A DNA stretch of 64,000 nucleotides from Gaeumannomyces sp. JS-464 (Eukaryota > Ascomycota > Sordariomycetes > Magnaporthales > Magnaporthaceae). Under the pieces are notes generated by a model. That model saw only the letters and a list, made by a program, of their open reading frames with translations. It made no database searches and was not told the origin of the DNA. A program made the translations under genes and the position numbers. The stretch's first letter is position 1, and each line of letters opens with the position of its first letter. The DNA lies in contig NGZR01000002.1 in assembly GCA_002197995.1 (NCBI GenBank), positions 3,658,001-3,722,000 on the forward strand, in the 5' to 3' direction. Of this stretch, positions 27,714 through 38,427 are shown one piece after another.

Positions 27714-28060
27714 AAGACTGAACATGAACGAACGACGCTTTCTATCACGGAGAGTCTCTTTGCCGATTGCGAAGGACACCTCCTGAGACGAATGGCTCGC
27801 CCAGGCCTTTTCGAGGGGGCGCTGGGCTGCCAGGTAACGGATTCATATTTCCTTGCGGATCCCGGAAGGCTCGGGTGGGAGTGAGGAACGGGCAGTAACC
27901 CAAAACAGAGGATTATGCTTTCCCCGCGTATGCTTCATGATAGATAGATTCACTTGTTATGCTCTCTCGAGAAGCAATACCTGAGATACCAAGACAGCCT
28001 GTTCCAGTTGCCGTCGTTTGAGAAACCACCTCCCAAGCCATGCCCAACACCATCAACGCC
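27714..28060. other. Convergent spacer RBX1/SPC1
   Basis: 347 bp between two stop codons, presumably both 3' UTRs. Nothing else seen. Confidence 0.5.
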
Positions 28061-28544
28061 TCATCTCAGCAGTGCCTTCTCATCTATGACGATGTTCTGT
28101 GGTGTTGTCATTGCTGTCGATCCCCCGCCAATAGTGAGCCACTTGACAGGGTGACGGTTGAAGAAGGGCCACGGCGGCACGACAACGGCGAAGGTCAAGG
28201 CGGTTCCTCCGAGGCCGATGTAGACGGCGAGTTTGATGTCCTGCAGGAAGTACCCGATCAAGAGAGAAAGGGTCTGGCGTTATCCATCCATTGCGCATTA
28301 GTTTCGACCATGCCAAGAGATAGGCGAACGGCGGGTCGAACAGTGGGAGCCACGTACTCCGACCAAACTCAGCATAGCCGTCGCGAGGGTGTCGGCCAGC
28401 TTCTGTCCCTCGAAGTCCTGTTTATTGCGAAAGCATCATCAGCATGCGCTTCGGATTCTTCTGCTGCCAGAGTGCGTCTAGCGGGATGCATACAATCTGG
28501 CCCTCGGCGAGATCGCGGACCTGATCCAAAAGCTGTTCTGCCAT
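28061..28544 (-). CDS. SPC1: Signal peptidase complex subunit 1
   Basis: Small ER membrane subunit of the signal peptidase complex (SPCS1/Spc12 family). Exons 28544-28494, 28417-28358 and 28273-28061 give 107 aa. The N-terminus MAEQLLDQVRDLAEGQ is followed by DFEGQKLADTLATAML, a first membrane segment (SLVGTLSLLIGYFLQ), the short loop DIKLAVYIGL and a second segment (TALTFAVVVPPWPFF) ending in HPVKWL. This is the classic two-helix hairpin with both ends cytosolic. The first two introns are short and canonical (GTATGC and GTACGT donors). The last 20 or so residues are poorly conserved, so a further small intron near the stop cannot be excluded. Confidence 0.92.
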
Positions 28545-30979
28545 TGTGTTGAGTCGAAGAGAGGGGGTATTTGTGGCAATTTGTCGAGGATTGATCGTTC
28601 GTTAGGATCTAGGCAGTTGGCGATGCCTCCCGAATCCAAGCCCGACTGTTGATTCTGATGCTTTGGCGTCAGTGCCCTCCGCTCCGACGTGGCTTCTCTG
28701 GGAGTCAAATTCCGGTGTGGGGCTGCCCCATGGGGCGACAAATTCGCGGCGGGTAGAGCTGAAGTATTTTGATGGCTAAACTTGCGGGCCAAGCTACCCC
28801 TATGGTACGGCCAATTCCAAAAGACCCGCAAACCCACACGGACGGTAAGAGCCGGGAAGCTTTTCAGGAAGGGGACGCAATAGGTATGCAATATGGCGAG
28901 ATAGCGCGCCCAGAGAGGATGGGCAGGGAATGCGCATGCGGAACGATGAAAGAAACCCAACATAAGGACAAGAATCACGCCGTGCACGCTTCACTATAGA
29001 AGCAAGGAACGCGTTCTTAAATTGGGGTATCCTCGCTTAGAGAGCGGGGAATAGCTATGAGCAAGACAGATGGGCAAAAAGGAAAATGCACAGGTGATGA
29101 TAAATGCATCACATCTCCTTAGCTAAGGTTAGGTAAGTGCATGCTGTCCCAGACACCTTACCCAGCACCCTACCCAGTCACATCGTTCGGCCTCGTATTG
29201 GGACGGGCACCCGTTCTTCTCTCCCCTGGAGCCTCGTGGGGTGTCTCTCGACCGCCTCCTGGGGCGGCCATCGGATGTGGCGATGTTGGACGAGCCCTGG
29301 GCACTTTAAGGCGACCTCTCGGCGGCGCCATCGACACAGCAGATGCGGCCCTGATTAGGGAAGAGCAGACAGATAACATCTTGTAAGACCCATAGTTCGC
29401 ATTCCTCGGCAGTCATGAGTAGCACCGTTTACCCAAGAATTACTTGCTTGGGAGCGCAAACATCTGTCTCGGGGGAATCCTTGGAGTCGATGCTTTGTAA
29501 CTCTCACCAGCCCGGCGATCGCTAGCTACCGCTCAGGAGCGTTTAGGAGCGCCTCAGCAGGCCGAGGCACAAGGGCGGGACGGGACGGTCAGGTCAAACT
29601 TTGCGAGGGCCGCGCAATCCCCTAGGATCTAACGGCTGCAGAAATCTAGAGCGTTGTTCAAGTGCATGCTAGTAGTGGAACAAGCTTCGAGAGAATTCGC
29701 TCACCGCACGAAGGCCATGTGTCGGATGTCGCGCGTCGAATCACGAGCGGCGGCGGCTGCACCATTGGTTGGTGCAGACCTGTGTCTGTGGGTAAACATC
29801 GGCGTGGGCCCACATGATGGGCAGGCAAATGCGTGCAAACATTTTTTTTTTTTTTGCGGGCTGGCCTGGGCTTCTCTTGGCCCGTTGGGTCGTTTTATTG
29901 CCGCACCTCATGTTGCTCTGTATAAAGGAGTGATTCGTCCCACCTCAGCCAAACCCTTCCACCCACGCCCCTGATGCAATCAACAAAATCCCACACCTGA
30001 ACACGGCACTTTTCTCCCCCTTCTCCCTCTGGCTGCACTTTCTGACCTTGCACAGCATTTCAGACGCAAGTCTCTGTCGCCAAGCGGTTTTGTGCTTTGC
30101 CCGCGGGTTTCCCAGCGTCCTGCATCTGCATACAGAGAGGATAGGCGAGTGGAGATAAACCCTGTCGCAATTGCGCAAAGCCCCTTCTCGTGGATTTTCC
30201 CTCGTGTTTTGTTTTCTTGTCCAGTCTCTTCAGCCTCCGCCAAGCCAGCCGCCTAGGAACCTACTTCCCCTTGCCTTCCGTCCCAACCTACGCCAACAGG
30301 CCAATTCCGTGAGCAGATCCAATCTGCTGACCAGCGCTCCCGCCGCCGCCGTTGAATCTTATCGCCTTCCCGCACCCTCGATACCAGCAATCACATCGAA
30401 CCCAAGGCGCAGACCATTGGCTCGGTGCAACGTGTGCCACCTCGACCGGGTCCCCAGCACGATCCAAGCTCGTCTCGATATAGTCGTCAAGTTGGCGGTC
30501 ACTACTGCGCCTCGGCCTTCTCTCTCCACTTCACTCCTTAGCCCCAAGTTCTGGGCCTACAGTGGAGTGAACCGGAAGCCTCCCTAACGGAAGCACGCCT
30601 GACGATCCCGCGCCACTCACCTCAACCTCGATCACTTGGCAGCCGCGCTCTTGCCCGAGTCGTTGCGCCTCATCAACATCCCGGACGTCTGAAGTACCAT
30701 CACGCTGGCTTCACGCCTCGCTACCCTCCGCTGCGGACGGCAACTCGCCGCCCGCTGCCGTCCGCTCATGGTCCCCTAAGCAGACACAGCGTCCAGTATG
30801 CGAAGCGCAGCGTAGGACCGGTTGCAAGACCAGCTTCCCCCTTCGACAGCTTCCAATCCGGCCCCAAGGCCAAGACTTCCGGCTCTACGGTCCCGCGAGA
30901 GGATCCGAGTTCGTCCTATATACCCGGCCGACGATTAGCCCAGTCAGTCACAAGGAAGCGCACCTGCGACAGAGCCAAG
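28545..30979. promoter_or_regulatory. Divergent intergenic region SPC1 / Mg transporter
   Basis: 2.4 kb with no supported gene. About 30170-30980 is C-rich and A/G-poor on the plus strand, like a long fungal leader of the transporter. Confidence 0.45.
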
Positions 30980-32909
30980 ATGTCCGACCACGAAGACACT
31001 ACGCTCAACTCGGGCTATTCCACCCCGGTGCCAGAGCTCGACGACCATCGCCACCAGAGCGTCACGACTCAGCGCTCTGACGCCCGCGCAGAGGTACTTT
31101 GACTCGCTGTACGGAGGGCACCGCCTCGAGGTCGACACCAGCCAAGCCGCCGCGACAACTTCTCCTGTCATCCGAGTTCGTGACTTCGAGGAAGCTGTTG
31201 TGGATGAAGATGGGGCCGATGTTTCGCCCACGGCTCACCGAACGCGGCGCCCGACCGTGACGTCGGAGAGGTCTGTGTCCCCTCCCAACTCCGTCAAGGC
31301 ATTTGCCGAGGCTCGCAGGCGGGAGAGGGGCATGTCCATTTCCGAGTCTCGCCAAGCAGAGAGGAGGGACGAGAACGAACTCCTCCGCACCGTTTCTTCC
31401 GCCAGCCGTCAAAGCCTCCGAAGCCGCCCCCACACGGCTGCCGAGGCTGATGAGACTGCGAGCTTGAAGACCACTAAGTCCGTTGAAGAGGATGTTTGCT
31501 TTCCTGTGCAGGACGATCACACCGGAGACCGACTGCATATCGACTTTGATTTCCTCGAGAGCTACATCGCCGCTGAGGAGGAAGCCCAAGCCCAAGCCGC
31601 GGCCGAGCTTCGTCCTTCTCTCAAAGTTTTCACTGACCTGCGTCCCTCGTCTGTTATCGCCCCGTCGCCAATGGTGACTTCGGGCGGGGATTTTGTCGGC
31701 ATTCCGACTTCGGCCGACGAGAAGGACGAGGTAGCCGAAGATGTCAAGGAACCCGTCAAGCCCGCGGCGCCCGCCAACCGCTTCAACTTTTTCTCTTCGG
31801 CATGGGAGTCGACGATCCACGCCCCGTACTTTGGGGACCTTGTGCTTCCTGGCGAGGACATCCGCGGCCTGTTCACATTCCCCAAGGGCGAGACGGACGG
31901 TGTTTGGTGGCTCAACGTCAGCAACCCCACGGACGAGGAGGTGCGCGGAATTTGCAGGGCCTTCGGCATCCACCCCCTGACGGTCGAAGATATCACGACG
32001 CAAGAAACCCGAGAGAAGATCGAGCTGTTTCCCTCTTACTACTTTGCTTGCTTCCGCTCCTTCAATGTGGTGCAGGACGAGCATGGCGACAACGAGTTCG
32101 AGCCCTTCTACATCTACGTCATCGTCTTCCGTGAGGGCACCCTGAGCTTCAGCTCCCAGACCAACTCTCATGCCTCCCGCGTGAGCAGGCGCATTGCTGC
32201 GCTCAAGGACTACGTTGCTCTGAGCAGCGACTGGATCTGCTATGCCTTGATGTGATTAGCCCGCTGCAGACGACGAGCCCCAAACTCTATTTGCGACGCT
32301 CTGCTAACCATGCGTACTCTGCACAGCGACGACATTGTTGACTGCTTCGCTCCCATCATCCAGAGGCTGGAGCATGACACCGAGATGATCGAGGACGAGG
32401 TCTTCATCGCCCGAACCGATGACATGCAGATCTTCCTCCGGAAGATAGGCATCATTCGGAAGAACACAATGGCTTTGATGAGGCTGCTGGGAGGCAAGGC
32501 TGATGTCCTGAAGGGCTTCACCAAGCGATGCAACGAGAACTACAAGGTGACGCCACGCATGGACATTGGTCTCTACCTGGGTGACATCCAGGATCACGTC
32601 GTGACCATGATGACGAACCTCGGTCATTTCGAAAAAATGCTTTCGCGATCTCACAGCAATTATCTGGCCCAGCTCTCCATCGACAGCATCACACAGGGCA
32701 CAAAGACCAACAACACCCTCACAAAGATCACATTCCTGGCGTCCATCATCGTTCCACTCAACGTGATTACCGGGCTTTTTGGCATGAACGTCCATGTCCC
32801 TTTCCAAGAACTGTCCGACTCTCTGACCCCCTTCTTCTGCATTCTTGGCGGTCTACTTTTCTTCAGTGCTACCTGCCTGTTCACAGCGCGCCGTCTTCGA
32901 TACATTTAA
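30980..32909 (+). CDS. CorA/ALR/MNR2-type magnesium transporter, frame broken near the N-terminus
   Basis: Divalent cation (Mg) channel of the plasma or vacuolar membrane. Exons 30980-32251 and 32327-32909; the 75-nt intron has a GCTAAC branch site. The C-terminus has the family hallmark: TM1 (ITFLASIIVPLNVITGLF), the signature GMN at about 576-578, a short loop, then TM2 (FFCILGGLLFFSATCLF). Before it lie the soluble CorA domain (YFGDLVLPGEDIRGLF, IHPLTVEDITTQETREKIE, YYFACFRSF) and long helices. The first 300 residues are disordered and Ser/Arg-rich. The ATG at 30980 opens a plausible N-terminus (SGYSTPVPELDDHR) that hits a stop after 40 codons. The rest, from RYFDSLYGG on, is in another frame. 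One surplus base in CCC at 31083-31085 would join them and make the downstream splice phase correct (617 aa). ALR1 and MNR2 orthology cannot be told apart here. Confidence 0.9.
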
Positions 32910-33706
32910 GAGCGGGAGAGCGGTGGAACTCGTCATTTTGCAAGCATTTATAGATGTGTTTTTCTTTCCTTTTGCATATTCCCCTTCTCGTTCACATCCC
33001 CTTCATCTGCTTTATATCTCCCCTTTTTCTCTCGCCTAGTTTCACGCAGTCTCTTTCTTGTGGTTTCCTTGCATCTGCCGCTGCCACTTGCTTTCCGCTG
33101 TATATCTTCCCCTTGGCCTGGCACAATACTCTGAACGTGCCTTATGTACTTACGCTACTTGAGCTGCATGTCTGCTTTCGCCTATAGTAATTCAATTCTC
33201 TTTACGCGAGCGCAACTAGGCGGAACGAAGCCATGACCTTCTCTTTGACTGATACACCAGATGAATCGATCATCGATGAGTAAATCGTCTGTTGTGCGAG
33301 TGTGAGTGAGAGTAAGAGTGAGAGTGCGTCCGGGCTTGATCATGCCCGATGACGATGAAGCACTTGGAGCCGATCTCATGATTGGCCATGCCAGGTTAAA
33401 GACCTCTCAAAGTGGGGCTCCACTGCGGCCCATCCCATACGGCGCAAGCCAGAGCACCAACCAGGCCCGGGATATGAAGTAAATTTTCGAGCTCGAGAAG
33501 CACGCTTTCCAAAAAGCTCGAAACGTTGATACCTCTGTCCTCCGCCCACCGCCCGGCAGCCTCACCACGTAGCACTAGATTGCTTGAAATAGGCACACCG
33601 TCTCCCCGGCGTCGATCCTGCTTCCGTGCCCCGAACCGTTCGAGGCCCGCGCGACCGCATCGCCACTACCCCTCACCGACGACTGCCCGCAGAGGACGCA
33701 GCGGCC
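32910..33706. other. Spacer between the Mg transporter and TIM8
   Basis: 797 bp: T/C-rich 3' UTR-like sequence at its left, a short (GTGAGA)n-like stretch at 33296-33328, then the TIM8 promoter. No gene seen. Confidence 0.5.
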
Positions 33707-34140
33707 ATGGACGCATCCGAGGTCGACAAGCTCAACCCCAAGGACAAGGCCGAGCTGCTGCAGTTCGTCAACCACGAGAGCCAGCGGTCCAAGGTTCAGA
33801 TGCGTACGTCATGTCCCCCGTGCACCTAAAGCCGCCCTCCCTCCAGATCCGAGTCTCGAGTCTTGAGTGTGCGGTATCTCTATTTATTCCCCCCCCCTCT
33901 CTTCCCATTGAACCCGGTTGGCAAAGGAGAATGTCGATGTACTGATTTAAACCACCATTGCTTTGTTTCCCCGCCTTAGAAACCCACCAGTTGACCGAGA
34001 CGTGCTGGAACAAGTGCGTCAAGTCGGTAAACGGGAGCAGCCTCGACCCGACGGAGGCGGGCTGCTTGGCCAACTGCGTCGACCGGTTTATGGACGTCAA
34101 CAACCTGACGATGAAGCATCTCAACAGCCTGCGGAGGTAA
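33707..34140 (+). CDS. TIM8: Mitochondrial intermembrane-space chaperone Tim8
   Basis: Small TIM chaperone that pairs with Tim13 and escorts hydrophobic precursors to the inner membrane. Exons 33707-33803 and 33980-34140 give 85 aa, the usual size. The twin CX3C motifs CWNKC and CLANC are intact, flanked by THQLTET and CVDRFMDVNNLTMKHL. Exon 1 (LNPKDKAELLQFVNHESQR) is the normal N-terminal helix. The 176-nt intron starts GTACGT and ends CCTTAG. No cleavable presequence, as expected for a Mia40 substrate. Confidence 0.95.
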
Positions 34141-34627
34141 TAGCCGAGACCCGAGCACAGATTCCGGGAATGGGCCACGTCTCCGTGTAGGCGCCGTGAT
34201 GTGAACCTGAAGAGGACATCATGATACACGTGCCACATATGCCATCTATGTATTATAATCCAACAAGCGCAACATCCTCAGCATGGAGGCTTGAACGCTT
34301 CCGAGCTCAGGGGGAACGCTCCTGGCTGAGCTATGGCACGTGGAATACATGAGACGATAGGAGAAATCACGATTATATCACGATATAGGCCCAGGGCGCC
34401 GAGCGGCGTGTGGCTGTTGGGTATTAATCAAACCCGTCATACAGCTTCTGGAGAGCGTAATCATAGGTGGTGAGGGTGGAAGTTTCAATGCCTTTTTTCG
34501 TAAGAGTGTCCCGAGCCATGAGCCTATGTGACGCCGTTGTAAAATGCATGGTATCCCCCACTCGAATATTTTCCTTCCCTCTGATTTTCCACCCGAACCA
34601 AAAAGCAAGCAGACAACAAGACGCGAT
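34141..34627. other. Convergent spacer TIM8/RPL25
   Basis: 487 bp between two stop codons; 3' UTR sequence, nothing else recognised. Confidence 0.5.
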
Positions 34628-35548
34628 TTAGACAAGGGCCAGCTTGGTGGCAGCAATGTCCAGAGCATCGACGTCGGGAGTCAGGCGGACGTAGGCCTTC
34701 TTCTTGCCATCGGGGCTATAGGGGGATCGGGTTAACACAACCTGAACGCCAGAGCCTTCTGTACACAGCATCTAGAGGTGTCTCGATGCGACGGTTGGGA
34801 TAGAGCAGCAGGTTCTTACCGGATCAGGGTGTTGATCTTGAGCACGTCCAGGTCGTACAGCTTCTTCAGGGCGCCCTTGATCTGGGCCTTGTTGGCCTTG
34901 ATGTCGACAATGAAGACAAGGGTGTTGTTCTCCTCGATCTTCTTCATCGCGCTCTCGGTGTTGAGAGGGTGGACGATGATCTTGTGCTCGTCCAGGCGTG
35001 GCAGATGGGGACCGACTTGCGGGGGTACTTGGGTGCCCTCGATAGCTGTAGGGTCTTGGGGCGGTGGAAGCTGGTGGTGTAGCGGGCCTTGACCTTCTTG
35101 TGGGAGTGCACCTATACGCAAGCAGAAAAGGGGTTTGTGAGCATGAAAGCCCCGGTATCAGGCGCCGCATGTTTGCACCAAGCGGTGATAAGAAATAGCG
35201 AATACAGCGAAGGCCAGGATGAAGAGACTTACACCCTTGAGGGCGGCCTTGGAGGCAGCCTGGGCCTGCTTGGAGCCCTTGGGCGTCTTAGAGGCGCCGC
35301 CTGTACATGGGAGAAACAAGACGCATCAGCAATCGCCCTTTGTGCAAAGAACTCGCAAAATCTGCTGCTGCCTTCTTGATGCATCATGGTCGCCGTCGCC
35401 GCCTGGTCTGGGGATTTGGCGGCATTGTCAGGCGACTCGCGAGCCGGCGCGGCTTTGGCGGAGGGGAGGAAGAAAGCGACAGACAGGCGCTGCCTGCCCG
35501 TGTTTGCAAGAGCTGCTAAGTACCTTTCTTCGAGTCCTTGGGTGCCAT
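34628..35548 (-). CDS. RPL25: 60S ribosomal protein L25 (uL23), one-base frame break
   Basis: Large-subunit protein at the polypeptide exit tunnel and docking site for SRP. Exons 35548-35524, 35300-35233, 35111-34820 and 34715-34628. The protein starts [10 protein letters not shown], has the Ala/Lys-rich eukaryotic extension, then [20 protein letters not shown] and [10 protein letters not shown]. The conserved core [32 protein letters not shown] and [14 protein letters not shown] lies in a different frame, followed by [14 protein letters not shown]. The two frames meet at the G-run 35007-35010 (C-run on the coding strand). One missing base there restores both the protein and the phase of the next intron, giving 157 aa. 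The gene is essential and normally single-copy, so an assembly error is far likelier than a pseudogene. Early introns near the start are typical of fungal ribosomal genes. Confidence 0.95.
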
Positions 35549-36036
35549 CTTGACGAGATTGCCGCTGTGTCGACTTGGGTTGTTAGTATGAGGCGTGAAG
35601 ACGAAGTTGAGGTTTCTTGCGCAACAAAAAAAAAAAAAAAAAAAAAAAGGAAAAAGGTATCTTGGGAGGGTAATTCCTTCCCAATTCCCAAATGTGTGTG
35701 TGCACGGGCCACTTGGAGCGGCGGCGGGGCAGACGAAAGGGTTTCTGTGCCGCCAAGTCAGTGAGGGCTCCGTTTCTGATTGGCTGCAAATTCAACCATC
35801 TTTCTGGCCTTTTTGAGAGAGATACGAGACTTTGTCCAGCAATTTCGTCAACGCCAAGGATCCCGGACGCCAGCGACCACCTACCCCTCACGAGGGGGTT
35901 CACTCCGCCTGGTTTGGATCATGAATGCCTCTTCACTGGCAGAAGACCACCTCTTCTGGATGAGGCTGAGCGGGAGCACTTGTTCTCGCATCACATTCCG
36001 AGATCCCAGCACAGCCCTCAGGCCCGAGCACTCAGC
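35549..36036. promoter_or_regulatory. Divergent promoter RPL25 / BMT2
   Basis: 488 bp between divergent start codons. An A23 tract (35626-35648) lies 78 bp upstream of the RPL25 start. Poly(dA:dT) tracts that exclude nucleosomes are a known feature of fungal ribosomal protein promoters. Confidence 0.6.
35626..35648. repeat. Poly(A) tract of 23 in the RPL25 promoter
   Basis: Uninterrupted run; on the RPL25 coding strand it reads as T23. Confidence 0.8.
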
Positions 36037-36948
36037 ATGGGCGTGAAGAACAAGAAGACAGCAAAGAAGAGCCTCTCTGCCGGTCGACCACCGTCATTCC
36101 ACCAGAAGCCGAAGTCGATCACTCGCAAGGTCACCAAGGCCCTCATTAACACTCATCATGTCCTGGAGAAAAGGTTGCTCCAAGCCACCCGCAGCGGCGA
36201 CCAGGCGGCCAAGGCCTCGATCGAGGCTGAGATAGCTGCCTTGGGTGGCCTCAAAAGGTACCAGCAGGCGAGCCTCCAGGGCCAGCGGAAGGACCGGGGT
36301 GGCGACAGCTCGCATGTCTTGATGGACTGGGTTCGAGAGAGCGCGCTGGACGCTTCCAGTGGCGATAATGGGCGCCTCCGGATGCTGGAGGTCGGGGCTC
36401 TGAGCACCGATAATGAATGCTCCAGAAGCGGGCGGTTCGACATCGCGAGGATCGACTTGAACAGCCAGGGCGAAGGGATTCTCCAGCAGGATTTCATGGA
36501 ACGGCCGCTGCCCCGCGATGATTCGGAGCGATTCGACCTCATCAGCCTCTCTCTGGTCCTCAACTTTGTTCCCGACCCCAAAGGGCGAGGCGAAATGCTC
36601 CTCCGAACCCTGGAGTTTCTCCAGACACCTTCGGGTAACGCGACCCAGACTTCGATCGATCCTGGACTCTTCCTCGTTCTGCCCGCGCCATGTGTGTCCA
36701 ACTCTCGCTACATGGACGAGGAAAGGTTGGAGAGGATCATGACCTCCCTGGGCTTCGTCCTGGCTCACTCGAAAACCACACAGAGGCTCGTTTACTATCT
36801 CTGGAAGCGGGTTAGGGACCGGCCGTCCAGGCATGAGGGCTTTCCGAAGAAGGAGCTGCGGTCTGGGTCCACACGGAACAACTTCGCCATCATCCTCGAG
36901 GGCCGAGGTGGAGGAGTGCCGTGCGGCCCTACAGCTTTCCATGCATAA
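36037..36948 (+). CDS. BMT2: 25S rRNA adenine-N1 methyltransferase
   Basis: Nucleolar SAM-dependent enzyme making an m1A in large-subunit rRNA (A2142 in yeast). The chosen start is the ATG at 36037, because the protein from there begins with the family N-terminus (MGVKNKKTAKKSL, then GRPPSFHQKPKSITRKVTK). The upstream extension of the same frame has no conservation. 303 aa, one exon. The Rossmann core shows LRMLEVGALS at about 114-123 (motif I), RFDIARIDLNS (motif II), QQDFMERPLP, and FDLISLSLVLNFVPDPKGRG at 166-185 (motif IV and the following loop). Divergent from RPL25, so two ribosome-related genes share a promoter region. Confidence 0.94.
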   Translation: MGVKNKKTAKKSLSAGRPPSFHQKPKSITRKVTKALINTHHVLEKRLLQATRSGDQAAKASIEAEIAALGGLKRYQQASLQGQRKDRGGDSSHVLMDWVRESALDASSGDNGRLRMLEVGALSTDNECSRSGRFDIARIDLNSQGEGILQQDFMERPLPRDDSERFDLISLSLVLNFVPDPKGRGEMLLRTLEFLQTPSGNATQTSIDPGLFLVLPAPCVSNSRYMDEERLERIMTSLGFVLAHSKTTQRLVYYLWKRVRDRPSRHEGFPKKELRSGSTRNNFAIILEGRGGGVPCGPTAFHA

Positions 36949-38427
36949 ACCCATGGCGACCTCTCTGTAAGCAGAAGCCAATGGTTGATGATTCTGGCTC
37001 GCTATCTATTCTGAGGGCGAAGTCACCTACGTATCGTATCAAAGCCGCGAGCCACACCCAGTTCGAGGCGCCGGATATGCTGAGCTCCCAAACCAACACA
37101 GGATCCCGCAATCTTCGCGATTCATGGCCTCAGCAAGTGCATTATAGGAAGCATACTTGAGCGACCCCCGCGTCACAGTGCAAACAAGCGAGACCCAGCC
37201 TCTGATGGCAGCCAGACTCAGCTGTGCCAGGGATGGGTGGGAGGCGTGGAGGGTATCACAAAGGGGCTAGCCAACAATGTGTTGAGGCTTGGGTCATACG
37301 ACCGGAATTCGCCGCAAACAGGGAGAGCTGCAGCTCAGGGTCGTGGATCCCCCATGGATCAGAGGGTCATGAGGTGGATCAAATGGAGCAATGCCGACAG
37401 ACCATCGGAGCACTCACCCGACGGCATCCCAGGAAGCCGCCTCGGCCACACGGCCAGAGGCCAGACAACACAGATTCTAGATGCCGGCGTCCGCACTTGC
37501 AAACTGCCGTCGTGGCACATCTTTTGGAGGGGCTCACGTTTTACGTCCGACAGTAAGAGCGCTGCCGTGTTTCGTTACAACTACCGAGCGTGCCATCATC
37601 TACGCACACCACCTCGTTCCACGACGTGCGAACAGATCGGCGCGACCGCCAGCCATTCCAGAGTGCGCCGATTGTCTTGAGCAATGGAATGCATGCAGCT
37701 AGTCATGGCCATATCGCCCCCGCTCACCACGACAACGGCGTCCGCACGGCTCCGCCTTTGTTGGCTCCAACCCAACCATGGGACATGCTTTTGACCTGTC
37801 GAGTCGTGCTGCACATTGGCATCTCCACCGTCGAGAAGTGCAGCCGGTTGCCGGCTCCCCTGCCCCGGCGCCCCAGACTTGAACGGCGCATCGGGCGAGG
37901 AGCCAGCGAGCGCAGGAGGGTCAAAGCAACCAGCAATTGGTGTGGTCTGCACCAGTGACGAAATGAGAATTGGCCTACCCCTCTTTGGTCAGATGATGCA
38001 AAATTGGACAACAAGGTCCGGATGGCGGCAATGCAGGACGGGTCAAGGGTCCTTGGCTCGAGGCTGCGCACTAAAATGGATCGGCCGTTGGATTCCTTGC
38101 CAGTCTTCCGCAGAGGTCATCCGCACTGTCTTGCCTTTGTCCGGGCGACACGCTATCGAATGCGCCGCCGCGGGTCGATGAGCCCAACGCAGCTTTGAGG
38201 AGGGCCGGAGCTATGAGGGCGTGTTTGAGACTGGGGAAATTGAGGAACCCGGGGTAGATTGGGGTCATGAGGTCACAATCAGGTGTGAACGTCTCCTGAA
38301 TTGACTGTAGTCCGAGAGTCCGTGTGCACAGCCGGCTCCCGGCACTGCGTGGTATGTACCTGATACCCGCGGACCGGCGCAGGCAAGCAGAATTCAGAGC
38401 ACCGACCAACAGCACAACGTCGAGAGC
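36949..38427. other. Convergent intergenic region BMT2/UTR4
   Basis: 1.5 kb with no frame resembling a protein and no recognised repeat. Confidence 0.5.

Noticed and set aside
31093..31142. Short intron explaining the Mg transporter frame break
   Set aside because: A GTACTT..CCAG interval of about 48 nt exists, but joining it gives the wrong phase and removes the RYFDSLYGG segment.
31062..32171. 369-codon minus-strand frame
   Set aside because: Antisense to the CorA-type transporter body, whose protein is conserved on the plus strand.
36094..36981. 295-codon minus-strand frame
   Set aside because: Antisense shadow of BMT2.
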